Counted from the first letter of the stretch, positions 1-8,841 are shown. The stretch is DNA of 64,000 nucleotides from an uncultured Gammaproteobacteria bacterium (GCA_958295485.1 OY282354.1:2467417-2531416); one strand, 5' to 3'. Numbers and translations are program-made. Notes: generated from the sequence alone by a model not told the origin.

Positions 1-2
1 AT

Positions 3-236
3 AATCCGAATATTGAAATGCTGGCAGATGCAAATGCGACTCCGCCCCTGGGCATCGAGGGCGTTGACATGATGGACAAAGGCGCAGTCCGTAACGGCAA
101 GATCGTTTGGGGGGCAATCGGATTTGGCGCCTTGAAACTTGCCCTGCACCGGGCTTGCATTGCAAAATTATTTGACCGAAATGACCAAATATTCGACGCT
201 GAAGAAATTTTTGCCTTAGCAAAAACAATGTCATAA
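3..236 (+). CDS. mtdB: MtdB-like methylene-H4MPT dehydrogenase, C-terminal part (cut by window edge)
   Basis: The open frame runs in from the left edge with no start in the window and ends at TAA 234-236; 77 residues are visible. The segment A-D-A-N-A-T-P-P-L-G-I-E-G, followed by MDKG and a tail ending HRACIAKLF...FDAEEIFALAK, resembles the C-terminus of NAD(P)-dependent methylene-tetrahydromethanopterin dehydrogenases. Those cytosolic enzymes oxidise methylene-H4MPT in formaldehyde oxidation. The family call is from memory of the MtdA/MtdB family, and MtdB is favoured over MtdA by the tail. An in-frame ATG at 18 is internal to the domain and not a real start. A small hairpin (TAATCC...GGATTA, 234-252) overlaps the stop but has no T-run. 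Confidence 0.6.
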   Translation, partial: NPNIEMLADANATPPLGIEGVDMMDKGAVRNGKIVWGAIGFGALKLALHRACIAKLFDRNDQIFDAEEIFALAKTMS

Positions 237-295
237 TCCCCGCGGAGGATTAACCCACCGGCGCTGGCGAGTCTCTACATACACCAAACAGGGCA

Positions 296-830
296 AGACC
301 ATACTCGCAGAGCTGACCAAACCAAGAGAGGAGTTGGGGGCTGTTTTGGAGTGACTTCGCGCGGAACGGAAAAACAGCCCCCAACTCCTCTCGGTCGATA
401 GCACCATACTCGCCATTTCTCCCGGATTCCCCGCTCCCCAGAAAAGTATGCATTTGCCCCAAAGCTCTCCCCAGAACAAGACCATATTCGCAAAGCCGAC
501 CATGCCAAGAGAGGAGTTGGGGGCTGTTTTGGAGTGACTTCGCGCGGAACGGAAAAACAGCCCCCAACTCCTCTCGGTCGATAGCGCCATACTCGCCATT
601 TCTCCCGGATTCCCCGCCCCCCGAAAAAGCATGCGTTTGCCCCGAAGCTCTCCCCAGAACAAGACCATACTCGCAAAGCCGACCAAGCCAAGAGAGGAGT
701 TGGGGGCTGTTTTGGAGTGACTTCGCGCGGAACGGAAAAACAGCCCCCAACTCCTCTCGGTCGATAGCACAATATTCGCCATTTCTCCCAGATCTTCCGC
801 TCTCCGGAAAAGTATGCATTTACCCTGATA
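296..830. repeat. Three tandem 183-bp units, each with a perfect 22-bp inverted repeat
   Basis: Units begin at 296, 479 and 662, an exact 183-bp period. Each carries perfectly complementary 22-nt arms: 326-347/371-392, 509-530/554-575 and 692-713/737-758, separated by a 23-nt loop. The third unit loses similarity after about 830. Because 183 is a multiple of three, repetitive open frames appear on the minus strand, but nothing in them looks like a protein. A diverged single copy lies at 5079-5180. The rest of the 237-970 gap shows no gene; 840-970 is AT-rich and probably holds the promoter of the TonB receptor. Confidence 0.9.
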
Positions 831-970
831 TACCAAAAATCTCATGGGAAAAATTCCCGTTCATTTGTTCCGTTTTCCCTGTTTTCTCTTACAGATCAAA
901 CAACTACTCTTTATTATTCTTATAAAAATACCAGCAAGACGACAACACGAAAATTGCGGAAATTGAACCG

Positions 971-3376
971 ATGAATAAACCAAGCATTATTTTATTTACA
1001 GCATTACTCACTAACTATTGTTTACCGGCATGGGTAAACGCTGCGGACGTTGACGAAGAAATTATCGTTATCGGCGTAACGCCGACAGGAGGCGCAGGCC
1101 TGCCGGAAGGAAAAATACCCTATAACGTGCAGTCCGCCTCGGCCGCTGATATCGACCGGTCACAGAGCCTGGATATCACCGATTTCCTCAGACACAACCT
1201 GGGCAGCGTTACCCACAACGACGCCCAGGGCAACCCACTGCAACCGGACGTGCAATATCGCGGCTATACCGCCTCGCCCCTGCTGGGCCTGGCCCAAGGC
1301 GTGGCGGTTTACCAGAACGGCGCTCGTATCAACGAACCCCTGGGTGACACCGTAAGCTGGGACCTGCTGCCGGAGTCAGCCATTCACAGTATCGACCTCA
1401 TCAGCGGCGCCAACCCCCTGTTTGGCCTGAATACCCTGGGCGGCGCCCTGTCCGTGCAGATGAAAGATGGTTTTAACAGTGAAGGCCATAACCTGGAAGT
1501 TTACGGCGGCGCCTTTGATCGCATTGTCGCCTCGGCGGAGAGCGGCGGTAACAATGGCGCCTGGGGTTACTACGCCAACGTTCATTATTTCGATGAAAAA
1601 GGCTGGCGCGACCTATCGGCCTCTGATGCAATCAACTTTTACGGCGGACTCAGCTGGCGCGGCGTCCTGTCCGAGTTAAACCTGAACGTCCAACGCGGCG
1701 ACAGCAAATTGGTAGGCAACGGCGCCATCCCCGTTGAACTATTAGCCATTGACCGGGACGCGATCTTCACAGCGCCCGACCGTACTGAAAATGACTTGAT
1801 CATGATCGGTATCGACGGCGACCACGACCTTACCAATAACATCAAACTTAGCCTCACCGCTTTCTACCGGGAAAACGACACCGATTCATTCAATGGAGAC
1901 GCCAGTGAATTCGGTATCCGGGACATCGACGGCATGTTGCGGCTGGTGGAAGAAGATGACGACGATGACAGCGATGGCGACAATGGGGATGATGACAATG
2001 GCGATGGCGACAATTACGAAGAAACATACGGCAATGGCGACCTTTCCGGCGTTGACATCGTAGCCATCAATAATTCCAGCAACCGTAAACAGGAAAGCTA
2101 CGGTACAGACGTCCAGTTAACGTTCCTGAATGATTTGTTCGGAAAAGGCAATCAACTGATCCTGGGGGTTTCCTACTACAAGGGAGAGAGCGGTTTCAAC
2201 TCCGAAACCGAGATAGCTGATTTGAACCGGGAGACGCGCAGTACCCAGGGCCTGGGAACCGGGGTCTTCCTGGAGGATGCCAGGACCAACCTTGAAACAG
2301 AAACGGAAACCGCCAGCTTTTATTTCATGAACACCATGGATATCACGGAACGACTCGCGTTGACCCTGTCAGGTCGCCTGAACAATACCTTGATAAACCT
2401 GGCAGACCAGTCCGGGGAGCGTCCCGAGCTCAACGGCGAACATGACTATTTCCGCTTCAATCCCGCCGTTGGCCTGACTTGGCAGGCCACGGACAACCTG
2501 AACGTCTATAGTAGCTACGGTGAATCATCACGGGCGCCGACTCCCATCGAGCTTGCCTGCAATGACAGTGTCTTCACCCGCGCCGTCGCTGCCGCCAGGG
2601 AAGAGGGAGAAGACGACGACGTGGAATTCGAATGCCGTCTGCCCAATGCCTTCCTGGCGGACCCACCCCTTGAAGACGTGGTAACCAGGAGTTTTGAGGC
2701 GGGCTTGCGCGGCGACCTGGGAGGAACCGATTATCACCTTGGCTTCTTCCACTCCACCAATAATGACGATATTCTTTTCCAGACCACCGGGCGCGCCACC
2801 GGCCTGTTTGCCAACGTGGATAAAACCCGGCGGCGGGGTTTCGAAGGCATGTTGAGCGGAACCACTGACAAACTTGACTGGTTTATCGCCTATACCTGGC
2901 TGGAGGCCACGTTCGAGGATGACTTCGACGCGGTAAGCAGCGGCAACCACCCCTTCGCGGTTGTCAATGATAAAGGCGACCACGTAATCAAGGTCAGCGC
3001 CGGCGACCGTATCCCGGGCCTGCCTGAGCATTCGCTGAAAGCAGGCGCTGATTATCTCCTGTTCGAGAAACTCAGCGTCGGCTTCGACGTGATATATAAC
3101 TCCAGCCAGGTCCTGCGCGGCGATGAATCCAACCAGCTGGACACCCTGGACGGCTATGCCGTAGTCAACCTGCGCGGTCGTTATCGCTTCAACGATAATT
3201 TCGAGTTATTCGCCCGCGTGACCAACCTGTTCGACAAGGACTATGAAAGCTTCGGCCTGCTGGGTGAAGAACCCGATGAAGTTGCTGTTAGAGAGTTTGA
3301 AGACTTCAATAATCCCCGTTTCGTTGGTCCGGGCGCGCCCCGCGCCGGTTTTGTCGGCATCAAGCTGAGTATATAG
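971..3376 (+). CDS. TonB-dependent outer-membrane receptor
   Basis: The product is 801 residues. Residues 1-24 form a signal peptide (hydrophobic stretch ending V-N-A), followed by a TonB-box-like segment EEIIVIG. A plug domain spans roughly 45-160 (D-I-T-D-F-L-R...G-L-N-T-L-G-G-A-L), and alternating amphipathic strands fill the rest as a 22-strand barrel. The role is energy-dependent uptake of a bound ligand such as an iron chelate, cobalamin or glycan; the ligand cannot be read from sequence. An unusual acidic run of Asp, Gly, Asn and Glu occupies about residues 325-356, probably in an extracellular loop. The last strand ends ...V-G-I-K-L-S-I rather than with the usual aromatic residue. The stop codon lies just before the tRNA-Thr gene on the other strand. 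Start ATG 971 fits the signal peptide. Confidence 0.9.
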   Translation: MNKPSIILFTALLTNYCLPAWVNAADVDEEIIVIGVTPTGGAGLPEGKIPYNVQSASAADIDRSQSLDITDFLRHNLGSVTHNDAQGNPLQPDVQYRGYTASPLLGLAQGVAVYQNGARINEPLGDTVSWDLLPESAIHSIDLISGANPLFGLNTLGGALSVQMKDGFNSEGHNLEVYGGAFDRIVASAESGGNNGAWGYYANVHYFDEKGWRDLSASDAINFYGGLSWRGVLSELNLNVQRGDSKLVGNGAIPVELLAIDRDAIFTAPDRTENDLIMIGIDGDHDLTNNIKLSLTAFYRENDTDSFNGDASEFGIRDIDGMLRLVEEDDDDDSDGDNGDDDNGDGDNYEETYGNGDLSGVDIVAINNSSNRKQESYGTDVQLTFLNDLFGKGNQLILGVSYYKGESGFNSETEIADLNRETRSTQGLGTGVFLEDARTNLETETETASFYFMNTMDITERLALTLSGRLNNTLINLADQSGERPELNGEHDYFRFNPAVGLTWQATDNLNVYSSYGESSRAPTPIELACNDSVFTRAVAAAREEGEDDDVEFECRLPNAFLADPPLEDVVTRSFEAGLRGDLGGTDYHLGFFHSTNNDDILFQTTGRATGLFANVDKTRRRGFEGMLSGTTDKLDWFIAYTWLEATFEDDFDAVSSGNHPFAVVNDKGDHVIKVSAGDRIPGLPEHSLKAGADYLLFEKLSVGFDVIYNSSQVLRGDESNQLDTLDGYAVVNLRGRYRFNDNFELFARVTNLFDKDYESFGLLGEEPDEVAVREFEDFNNPRFVGPGAPRAGFVGIKLSI

Positions 3377-3377
3377 A

Positions 3378-3453
3378 TGGTGCCGGAAAGAGGACTCGAA
3401 CCTCTGACCTACGCATTACGAATGCGCCGCTCTACCCACTGAGCTATTCCGGC
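3378..3453 (-). tRNA. tRNA-Thr (anticodon CGT)
   Basis: Read on the minus strand the sequence folds as a complete cloverleaf. Acceptor GCCGGAA pairs with TTCCGGC, and the D-stem is GCTC/GAGC. The anticodon stem is GCGCA/TGCGT with loop TTCGTAA, so anticodon CGT reads codon ACG. The T-stem is AGAGG/CCTCT with loop TTCGAGT, the discriminator is A, and CCA is encoded at 3380-3378. It is convergent with the TonB receptor gene, one base from its stop. Confidence 0.95.
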
Positions 3454-3526
3454 AATGGTTATTATTCTGCTTTCTGAAGGGCAGACACGGGGGCTACTCC
3501 TATGCTATTCCGGCAATAGTTACGTT

Positions 3527-4975
3527 CTACTTGCGTCCAAAGTCATCATCAAACCGTACAATATCATCCTCACCGACGTACTCTCCGACTTGCACCTCGA
3601 TGATTTCCAGGACAGACTCGGTCCTGTTTTCCAGCCTGTGCTTGGTGCCCAGAGGAATGAAGGCTGATTCGTTGACTTCCAGGTCGAATACTTCTTCTCC
3701 CTTGGTCACGGTGGCCGTTCCTTTTATCACCACCCAGTGCTCCGAACGTTTATTATGCAGCTGCAGGGAGATTTTTTTACCCGGCTTGATTGCCAGTCTT
3801 TTTACCTGGCACCCCGGCTTGATTTCAATTGTTTCATAGCCTCCCCAGGGGCGTCGAACGTATTGATGCAGGTTTAATTCATCCCTGTCCGACTCACTGA
3901 GCGTGGCAACCAATTCCCTGACATTTTGCGATTTGTCTTTGTTCAGGACCATGACCGCATCAGCCGTTTCAATGACGGCCAGGTTGTCGCATCCTACCGT
4001 TGTCACCAGCCGTTTATCAGACCGGATCAATGAATTCGTTGTGTCCTCGGCAACAACGTCCCCGATTTTGACATTATTATTTTCATCCGTTGCGCCATGT
4101 TCCCAGACCTTGTCCCAGGCGCCGATATCCGACCAGCCGGCATCCAATGAAATGACCGCGGCATTTATATCATCTGTTTCAGCTAATTTCTCCATGACGG
4201 CATAATCAACCGAATCGCCGGGACAATCGATGAATGCCTGTTCCGCCAACCTGAAGAACCCGTTGCCCCCTTCCCCATTTTTATAAGCCGTATTACAGGC
4301 CTGATAAATTTCCGCTTGCAATACCTTCATCGCTGTAACCCACAGGGATGACTGCACCATGAAAATACCGCTGTTCCAAAGATATTTGCGGGATTGGATA
4401 TATTTCTCTGCCAAGACCTCATCGGGTTTTTCCGTAAAGCCGGCAACGTGAAAAGCGCCTGCGGAACCGGCTGTTTTTAATTCGTCACCGCGTTCAACGT
4501 AACCATAACCTGTTTCCGCCTGCCTGGGTTCTATCCCGAACGTGACTATGAATTTATCTTCAATCAACTCAATTCCCGTCTCCAGGGCTTGATGAAATGC
4601 GCTTTCATTTTCAATAAGATGATCTGCCGGCATCATTAGCAAGATAGAATCCTGCCCCTGACCTAATTGCGCCAAGGCGGCTACCGTCAAGGCGGGGGCG
4701 GTATTTCGTCCAACCGGTTCCAAAATTATCGGTTGTACTGGTTTATTCATTTCAGCCGCTTGCTCTGATACAGCAAACCGATGTTCCTCGTTACAGATAA
4801 TTAATGAGGGTAATACCTCCACCTTTGGGGATATCCCCTCACATCGCAACAAAGTTTCCTGCAATAACGAACATTCATTAAACAAACAGATAAGCTGTTT
4901 TGGATAATGCCTGCGTGACAGAGGCCACAACCGGACGCCTTCACCTCCTGCCAGAATGACCGGACATAGTTTCAA
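3527..4975 (-). CDS. manC: Mannose-1-phosphate guanylyltransferase / mannose-6-phosphate isomerase
   Basis: The 482 residues match the usual length of the type II bifunctional enzyme (ManC/AlgA/CpsB/XanB). The N-terminal nucleotidyltransferase carries the pyrophosphorylase signature near residues 6-25 (V-I-L-A-G-G-E-G-V-R-L-W-P-L-S-R, then YPKQ). The C-terminal third, from about R-P-W-G-G-Y-E, is a cupin phosphomannose isomerase with the metal-site region SLQLHNKRSEHW. The cytosolic enzyme supplies GDP-mannose for exopolysaccharide, LPS or capsule sugars. No polysaccharide cluster adjoins it: it stands alone between tRNA-Thr and the mtaB region. ATG 4975 directly precedes the signature. Confidence 0.93.
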   Translation of the reverse strand: MKLCPVILAGGEGVRLWPLSRRHYPKQLICLFNECSLLQETLLRCEGISPKVEVLPSLIICNEEHRFAVSEQAAEMNKPVQPIILEPVGRNTAPALTVAALAQLGQGQDSILLMMPADHLIENESAFHQALETGIELIEDKFIVTFGIEPRQAETGYGYVERGDELKTAGSAGAFHVAGFTEKPDEVLAEKYIQSRKYLWNSGIFMVQSSLWVTAMKVLQAEIYQACNTAYKNGEGGNGFFRLAEQAFIDCPGDSVDYAVMEKLAETDDINAAVISLDAGWSDIGAWDKVWEHGATDENNNVKIGDVVAEDTTNSLIRSDKRLVTTVGCDNLAVIETADAVMVLNKDKSQNVRELVATLSESDRDELNLHQYVRRPWGGYETIEIKPGCQVKRLAIKPGKKISLQLHNKRSEHWVVIKGTATVTKGEEVFDLEVNESAFIPLGTKHRLENRTESVLEIIEVQVGEYVGEDDIVRFDDDFGRK

Positions 4976-5078
4976 TGTTTACCCTGCGCCTGTTATTTAT
5001 TGGTTAATCAGAAAAAAACAACATAAACTGGCATTATATAAGAAGGTTCTGATTAAACCAGAGTTTTAATCAGGTTTA

Positions 5079-5180
5079 TACAGGGCAAACGCATACTTTT
5101 CCGGAAAGCGGAAAATCCGGGAGAAACGGAGAGTATCGGGCTGCCAGCCAAGAGGATTTGGGGGCTGTTTTTCCGCATGA
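5079..5180. repeat. Dispersed diverged copy of the 183-bp repeat family
   Basis: On the plus strand this intergenic stretch matches the reverse complement of the unit at about 740-840: GCATACTTTTCCGG, then GGGAGAAA, then GAGGATTTGGGGGCTGTTTTTCCG. Only one arm of the 22-bp hairpin is kept. The copy ends about 30 bp before the putative mtaB promoter, so the element is a genome-dispersed repeat and not only a local tandem array. Confidence 0.75.
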
Positions 5181-5183
5181 TGA

Positions 5184-5212
5184 TAAAAGTCCTCCCCTGT
5201 TCCCTGTATAAT
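5184..5212 (+). promoter_or_regulatory. Possible sigma70 promoter of mtaB
   Basis: A perfect TATAAT at 5207-5212 lies 28 bp before the mtaB start, which would give a leader of about 20 nt. The -35 position (about 5184-5189, TAAAAG) is a poor match, so only the -10 box supports this call. Confidence 0.3.
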
Positions 5213-5240
5213 CCATGACAAAATTACTGGGCGCTATTCC

Positions 5241-6584
5241 ATGCAGGTTGCATTGACATCATTGGGTTGCAGGTTGAATGAAGCCGAGCTTGAACGCTGG
5301 GCAGCCGGCTTTCAGGCGGACGGGCACCAACTGACCAATTCGGTGGAAAATGCCGATTTGTTAGTCGTCAATACCTGTGCCGTAACCCAGGAGGCGGTGA
5401 AAAAATCCAGGCAACTGATTCGCCGGTCCCACCGTCACAATGCAAAAGCAAAACTGGTAGTGAGTGGCTGTTATGTCAGTCTTCAGCCGGAAATTGAAAA
5501 TGAACTCGCCGGTATCGATTTGATCATCAACAACCATGAAAAGGACCAACTGGTCAATATCGTAAAACAACGACTGGCCATTGACCCCGTGCCGAAGCCG
5601 GCGACAGGGCCGGAACAGGCCGCCCTGTTCGCTCGCGGCAGAAATCGCGCATTCGTTAAAGTCCAGGACGGTTGTCGTCATAAATGTACCTTTTGCATTG
5701 TTACCGTCGCCCGTGGGGAGGAACGCAGCCGCGCCGTTGCAGACATCGTGGATGAAATCAACGGACTGCACGCGCAAAACATCCGGGAAGTTATTTTAAC
5801 CGGCGTTCACCTCGGTGGTTACGGCAGTGATTTGAACACTGATCTGCCGGCCTTGATTAAGGCGGCGCTGGCTGAAACGGACGTCCCCCGTATACGACTG
5901 GGCTCGGTGGAACCCTGGGACCTGGATGAACATTTTTTCGACCTGTTCGATAACCCCAGGTTTATGCCGCACCTGCACCTGCCCTTGCAAAGCGGCAGTG
6001 ACACCGTGTTGCGGCGGATGGGTCGGCGATGCAAAACCAGTGATTTTGAAAACCTGGTCAAGGCGGCAAAGGAAGCGGTCCCCGATATGAACGTAACCAC
6101 GGACGTCATTGTCGGCTTTCCGGGTGAAACTGATGAGGAGTGGCGGCATACCCTGGATTTCTGCCGGGGCATGGGCGAGAACATGAGATTGTCACATATC
6201 CATGCTTTTCCTTATTCCCGGCGCAACGGCACAAGGGCAGCAATATTATCCGGGCAGGTACCCGCAAGTGTAAAAAAACACCGTTGCCGGCAATTGCATT
6301 CCTTGTCGCAGCAACTGAAACACGGGTTTATGAGTCGATACGCGGGACAATCCTTCCCTGTCCTGGTGGAAAACAATACGGGCGTTATCAATGACCAACC
6401 CGTCCGGTTCGGTTACTCCCCAAACTACCTGCGAGTCGCGATACCCGTTGCCGGCGGCGACCTGCACGGGAATACTATAAAAACAGTTCATATCGATTAT
6501 TACGATAAGAATTCTGCCACCCTCATGGCACAACCCATGAAAACCCGCGACAGTAAAAATCCGGCGTCATCAGCGCTCCTCTGA
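5241..6584 (+). CDS. mtaB: tRNA t6A37 methylthiotransferase MtaB (radical SAM)
   Basis: The 447-residue protein has the three-part layout of methylthiotransferases. The N-terminal UPF0004 domain has cluster cysteines C10 (LGCRLN), C46 (NTCAV) and C77 (SGCYV). The radical SAM domain has the CxxxCxxC triad C145/C149/C152, and a C-terminal TRAM-like RNA-binding region follows. The CRLN form of the first motif fits MtaB rather than MiaB or RimO. The enzyme converts t6A to ms2t6A at position 37 of ANN-decoding tRNAs. The last 15 bp overlap the convergent gene at 6570. ATG 5241 has only a weak ribosome-binding site. Confidence 0.9.
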   Translation: MQVALTSLGCRLNEAELERWAAGFQADGHQLTNSVENADLLVVNTCAVTQEAVKKSRQLIRRSHRHNAKAKLVVSGCYVSLQPEIENELAGIDLIINNHEKDQLVNIVKQRLAIDPVPKPATGPEQAALFARGRNRAFVKVQDGCRHKCTFCIVTVARGEERSRAVADIVDEINGLHAQNIREVILTGVHLGGYGSDLNTDLPALIKAALAETDVPRIRLGSVEPWDLDEHFFDLFDNPRFMPHLHLPLQSGSDTVLRRMGRRCKTSDFENLVKAAKEAVPDMNVTTDVIVGFPGETDEEWRHTLDFCRGMGENMRLSHIHAFPYSRRNGTRAAILSGQVPASVKKHRCRQLHSLSQQLKHGFMSRYAGQSFPVLVENNTGVINDQPVRFGYSPNYLRVAIPVAGGDLHGNTIKTVHIDYYDKNSATLMAQPMKTRDSKNPASSALL

Positions 6585-7307
6585 ATGAGAAGGATGGCCC
6601 GGTAAAATAGCCTCTATCTCCTCGAGTCTGTTACTGGCGCCCTGCACCTTCGCGAGCTCCCGCCTGACCTCCTCCACATCGTGAAACGCGCCCAGCATGG
6701 GAGGATTTTTCAAGATGGCATAGCCCTGCTGCATCCGCTGCCTTACTGTGCGGGCCTGGTCAGCAGGCAGCCGGAGATTCCAAAGTCGGGCCTTGAGTTT
6801 TCCCAGTTGTCGCCGCAGGGCGTCACGGGCTTTCTTTAACTCAGCATATTCGGCCAGCATGGCTTCGATGCGTTTTTCCTCCTCCGGCGTTGCCGTGGTT
6901 CGCTCATCACTATCGGAAACCTGTTGAATAAGACTGGCCGGTTCCGGTACAGGCGCCGGTATCCTCAATTCTCCACTATCGGATTCTATGGGTGTCCTGA
7001 ATTTCTCACTACCGGATTCTATGGGTGTCCTGAATTTCCCGCTACTACCGGATTCTATGGGTGTCCTGAATTTCTCACTACCGGATTCTATGGGTGTCCT
7101 GAATTTCCCACTACCGGATTCTATGGGTGTCCTGAATTTCCCATTACCGGATTCTATGGGTGTCCTGAATTCCCCAGCGCTGAATTCCCCGCTAGCGGAT
7201 TCTATGGGTGTCCTGAATTTCCCTGTCATTTTCCCGGGATTTAGTAATAGATAACTTGTCACTACCGTGATTAAAATTAAGAGATATAATGCTACTTTTC
7301 TTTTCAT
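6570..7307 (-). CDS. Anchored protein with seven FRTPIES repeats and a coiled-coil tail, function unknown
   Basis: The 245-residue protein has no family I recognise. Residues 5-22 form one hydrophobic segment (ALYLLILITVVTSYLLL), an uncleaved signal anchor or signal peptide. Residues about 30-110 contain seven copies of a Gly/Ser-rich 11-residue unit centred on F-R-T-P-I-E-S. Residues about 135-245 are charged and helical, likely a coiled coil (KKARDALRRQLGKLKARL). The predicted topology puts repeats and coiled coil in the periplasm. The repeat DNA matches the dispersed word TTCAGGACACCCATA found at 18265-18703. The 3' end overlaps mtaB by 15 bp, and it diverges from the PilZ-like gene. Confidence 0.6.
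   Translation of the reverse strand: MKRKVALYLLILITVVTSYLLLNPGKMTGKFRTPIESASGEFSAGEFRTPIESGNGKFRTPIESGSGKFRTPIESGSEKFRTPIESGSSGKFRTPIESGSEKFRTPIESDSGELRIPAPVPEPASLIQQVSDSDERTTATPEEEKRIEAMLAEYAELKKARDALRRQLGKLKARLWNLRLPADQARTVRQRMQQGYAILKNPPMLGAFHDVEEVRRELAKVQGASNRLEEIEAILPGHPSHSEER
6981..7220. repeat. 33-bp tandem repeat encoding FRTPIES units
   Basis: Seven copies of GGATTCTATGGGTGTCCTGA occur with spacings of 33-36 bp and one of about 47 bp. All keep the reading frame of the minus-strand gene. The core word also occurs as a non-coding palindromic element near 18.3 and 18.7 kb. Confidence 0.9.
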
Positions 7308-7461
7308 ATCAAATAGTTATGTTATTTATCCAGATCATTTATCATAAAATTAACATTATATAGATCATTTAACCTGTGGATTTTGAAATATTTTTACTTG
7401 ATTTATGCTCTGCAATGATGTAAGAATTGTAATTTTTGACAGAAAAAAATGGGGTTAACCA

Positions 7462-7977
7462 ATGGGGTCTCGAAGATCTGACAAAATAAAGAAGAAGCGC
7501 TCTCAAGATCAATATGCGATGCCATATCACTGCGCCGTCGTTGAAAAGCCCATTACCGATACCCAGACGGGTTTTCTCTACCATCTCCGCGGTTTTCCAT
7601 TGCAATACAAACGGGTCTGGTTTAACGGTAAAGACGATCATGCCGAGGGGGCTGAAAGCAATGTCGGTCTGATTTTCCAATCAGACAAATACTTAAAACC
7701 AGGGATAACCATTGAGGTTACCATCCCTTTACGCGATAAATTGGAAAAATTCCGCGGTAAAGTGGTGATGGTGCGTAATCAAGATAGCTATTTTGAGATC
7801 GGCCTGTGGTTAAAACATTGGAAAGACGCCAGCCGGGCGCGTATTGTGGAACAACTCTGTCATATAGAGGCCTATCTCAAGGAAAAGAAATTTCGCGATG
7901 GTCCCTATGTCCTCAATCGGGAACGCGTTGCAGAGGAGTGGATAAGTAAACACGCCAGTAGCGTACCAAGTCTGTAG
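7462..7977 (+). CDS. PilZ-domain-like protein
   Basis: The 171-residue soluble protein has a basic N-terminus, then a beta-rich core of about residues 45-120: S-N-V-G-L-I-F, I-E-V-T-I-P-L, F-R-G-K-V-V-M-V-R, F-E-I-G-L-W-L. This pattern, with a helical tail R-A-R-I-V-E-Q-L-C-H-I-E, resembles small PilZ proteins of beta- and gammaproteobacteria. The canonical c-di-GMP motif RxxxR is not clear and the second motif (N/D-x-S-x-x-G) is degenerate, so c-di-GMP binding is uncertain. The AT-rich gap upstream, shared with the divergent gene, contains a direct repeat AGATCATTTA. The ribosome-binding site is weak. Confidence 0.55.
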   Translation: MGSRRSDKIKKKRSQDQYAMPYHCAVVEKPITDTQTGFLYHLRGFPLQYKRVWFNGKDDHAEGAESNVGLIFQSDKYLKPGITIEVTIPLRDKLEKFRGKVVMVRNQDSYFEIGLWLKHWKDASRARIVEQLCHIEAYLKEKKFRDGPYVLNRERVAEEWISKHASSVPSL

Positions 7978-7995
7978 TCCAGGATACCCCGACTT

Positions 7996-8631
7996 TCAGA
8001 TGCTGCAACTTACTCCTGTGCCGCCCAGGCCGCAGTAACCGCCGGGATTTTTTGCCAGGTACTGCTGGTGGTAGTCTTCCGCATAATAGAATGCCGGGGC
8101 ATCCACTACTTCCGTCGTGATTTTGCCATAGCCCTTTCCCGCCAAATCCGCCTGATAGTTTTCCCTTGACTCCAGGGCCAACCGTTTCTGCTCATCATCA
8201 AAGATATAAATGCCCGAGCGATATTGAGTACCGACATCGTTACCCTGGCGCATCCCCTGGGTAGGGTCGTGGGCTTCCCAGAATACTTTCAACAAATCCT
8301 TATACGAGATTTTATCGGGGTCATAGACCAACAACACCACCTCGTTATGCCCGGTCATGCCGCTGCACACTTCCTGATAAGTGGGATTGGGCGTATAACC
8401 GCCGGCATAACCTGCCGCAGTAGCATACACCCCATCAAGCTGCCAGAACTTCCGTTCCGCCCCCCAAAAACAACCCAAACCGAAAACAGCCTGCGCCAGG
8501 CCTTCGGGAAAAGGTGGTTTAACAGGATGGCCATTAACGAAATGCCTGTCGGCAACAGGGAGCGCCATATCACGTCCGGGCAAGGCGTCCTTCATGGAAG
8601 GCATATCAACTTTCTTATGGGCAAATAACAT
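7996..8631 (-). CDS. msrA: Peptide-methionine (S)-S-oxide reductase MsrA
   Basis: The 211 residues match the E. coli-type length. The catalytic motif G-C-F-W-G has nucleophile C54, followed by the conserved regions [24 protein letters not shown] and [13 protein letters not shown]. Resolving cysteines lie in the C-terminal [13 protein letters not shown]. The cytosolic enzyme repairs methionine-S-sulfoxide using thioredoxin. It is transcribed away from the KamA gene across a 298-bp AT-rich gap and ends close to the PilZ-like gene. The N-terminal 30 residues before the core agree with long proteobacterial MsrA forms. Confidence 0.95.
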   Translation of the reverse strand: MLFAHKKVDMPSMKDALPGRDMALPVADRHFVNGHPVKPPFPEGLAQAVFGLGCFWGAERKFWQLDGVYATAAGYAGGYTPNPTYQEVCSGMTGHNEVVLLVYDPDKISYKDLLKVFWEAHDPTQGMRQGNDVGTQYRSGIYIFDDEQKRLALESRENYQADLAGKGYGKITTEVVDAPAFYYAEDYHQQYLAKNPGGYCGLGGTGVSCSI

Positions 8632-8841
8632 CAGTGCATAATAAGGGATGGTGAAGCAAATTCAAATTTAAAGATTTTTTAAGCTTGAAAAACTTTAATA
8701 ATCATATCATTAAATAGAATACTTAAACCTGTCACTCAGTTTCATTCAATTTCACGCTTCCAGGACGATATCTTTTTTGTTATAATTTCGGAGTGAAATG
8801 GAACAAAGTACGATAATAATAAGAATTGAGGGGAACTTTAG

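Noticed and set aside
296..830. CRISPR array
   Set aside because: Units are 183 bp with conserved spacers and long hairpins; no short repeats with unique spacers and no cas genes. The same holds for the 33-bp and 342-bp arrays.
231..845. Three overlapping minus-strand open frames of 165-204 codons
   Set aside because: They exist because the 183-bp repeat is a multiple of three; all three frames repeat themselves, none has protein-like conservation or a ribosome-binding site, and the DNA is a hairpin array.
6924..7254. Plus-strand frames with repeated FYGCPEF or MGVLNF units
   Set aside because: Antisense to the FRTPIES repeats. The minus-strand gene has a membrane anchor and a coiled coil, and the plus-strand frames have nothing outside the repeat.
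8781..8786. TATAAT as promoter of the KamA gene
   Set aside because: No acceptable -35 box at 16-18 bp, and AT-rich sequence makes the hexamer likely by chance.
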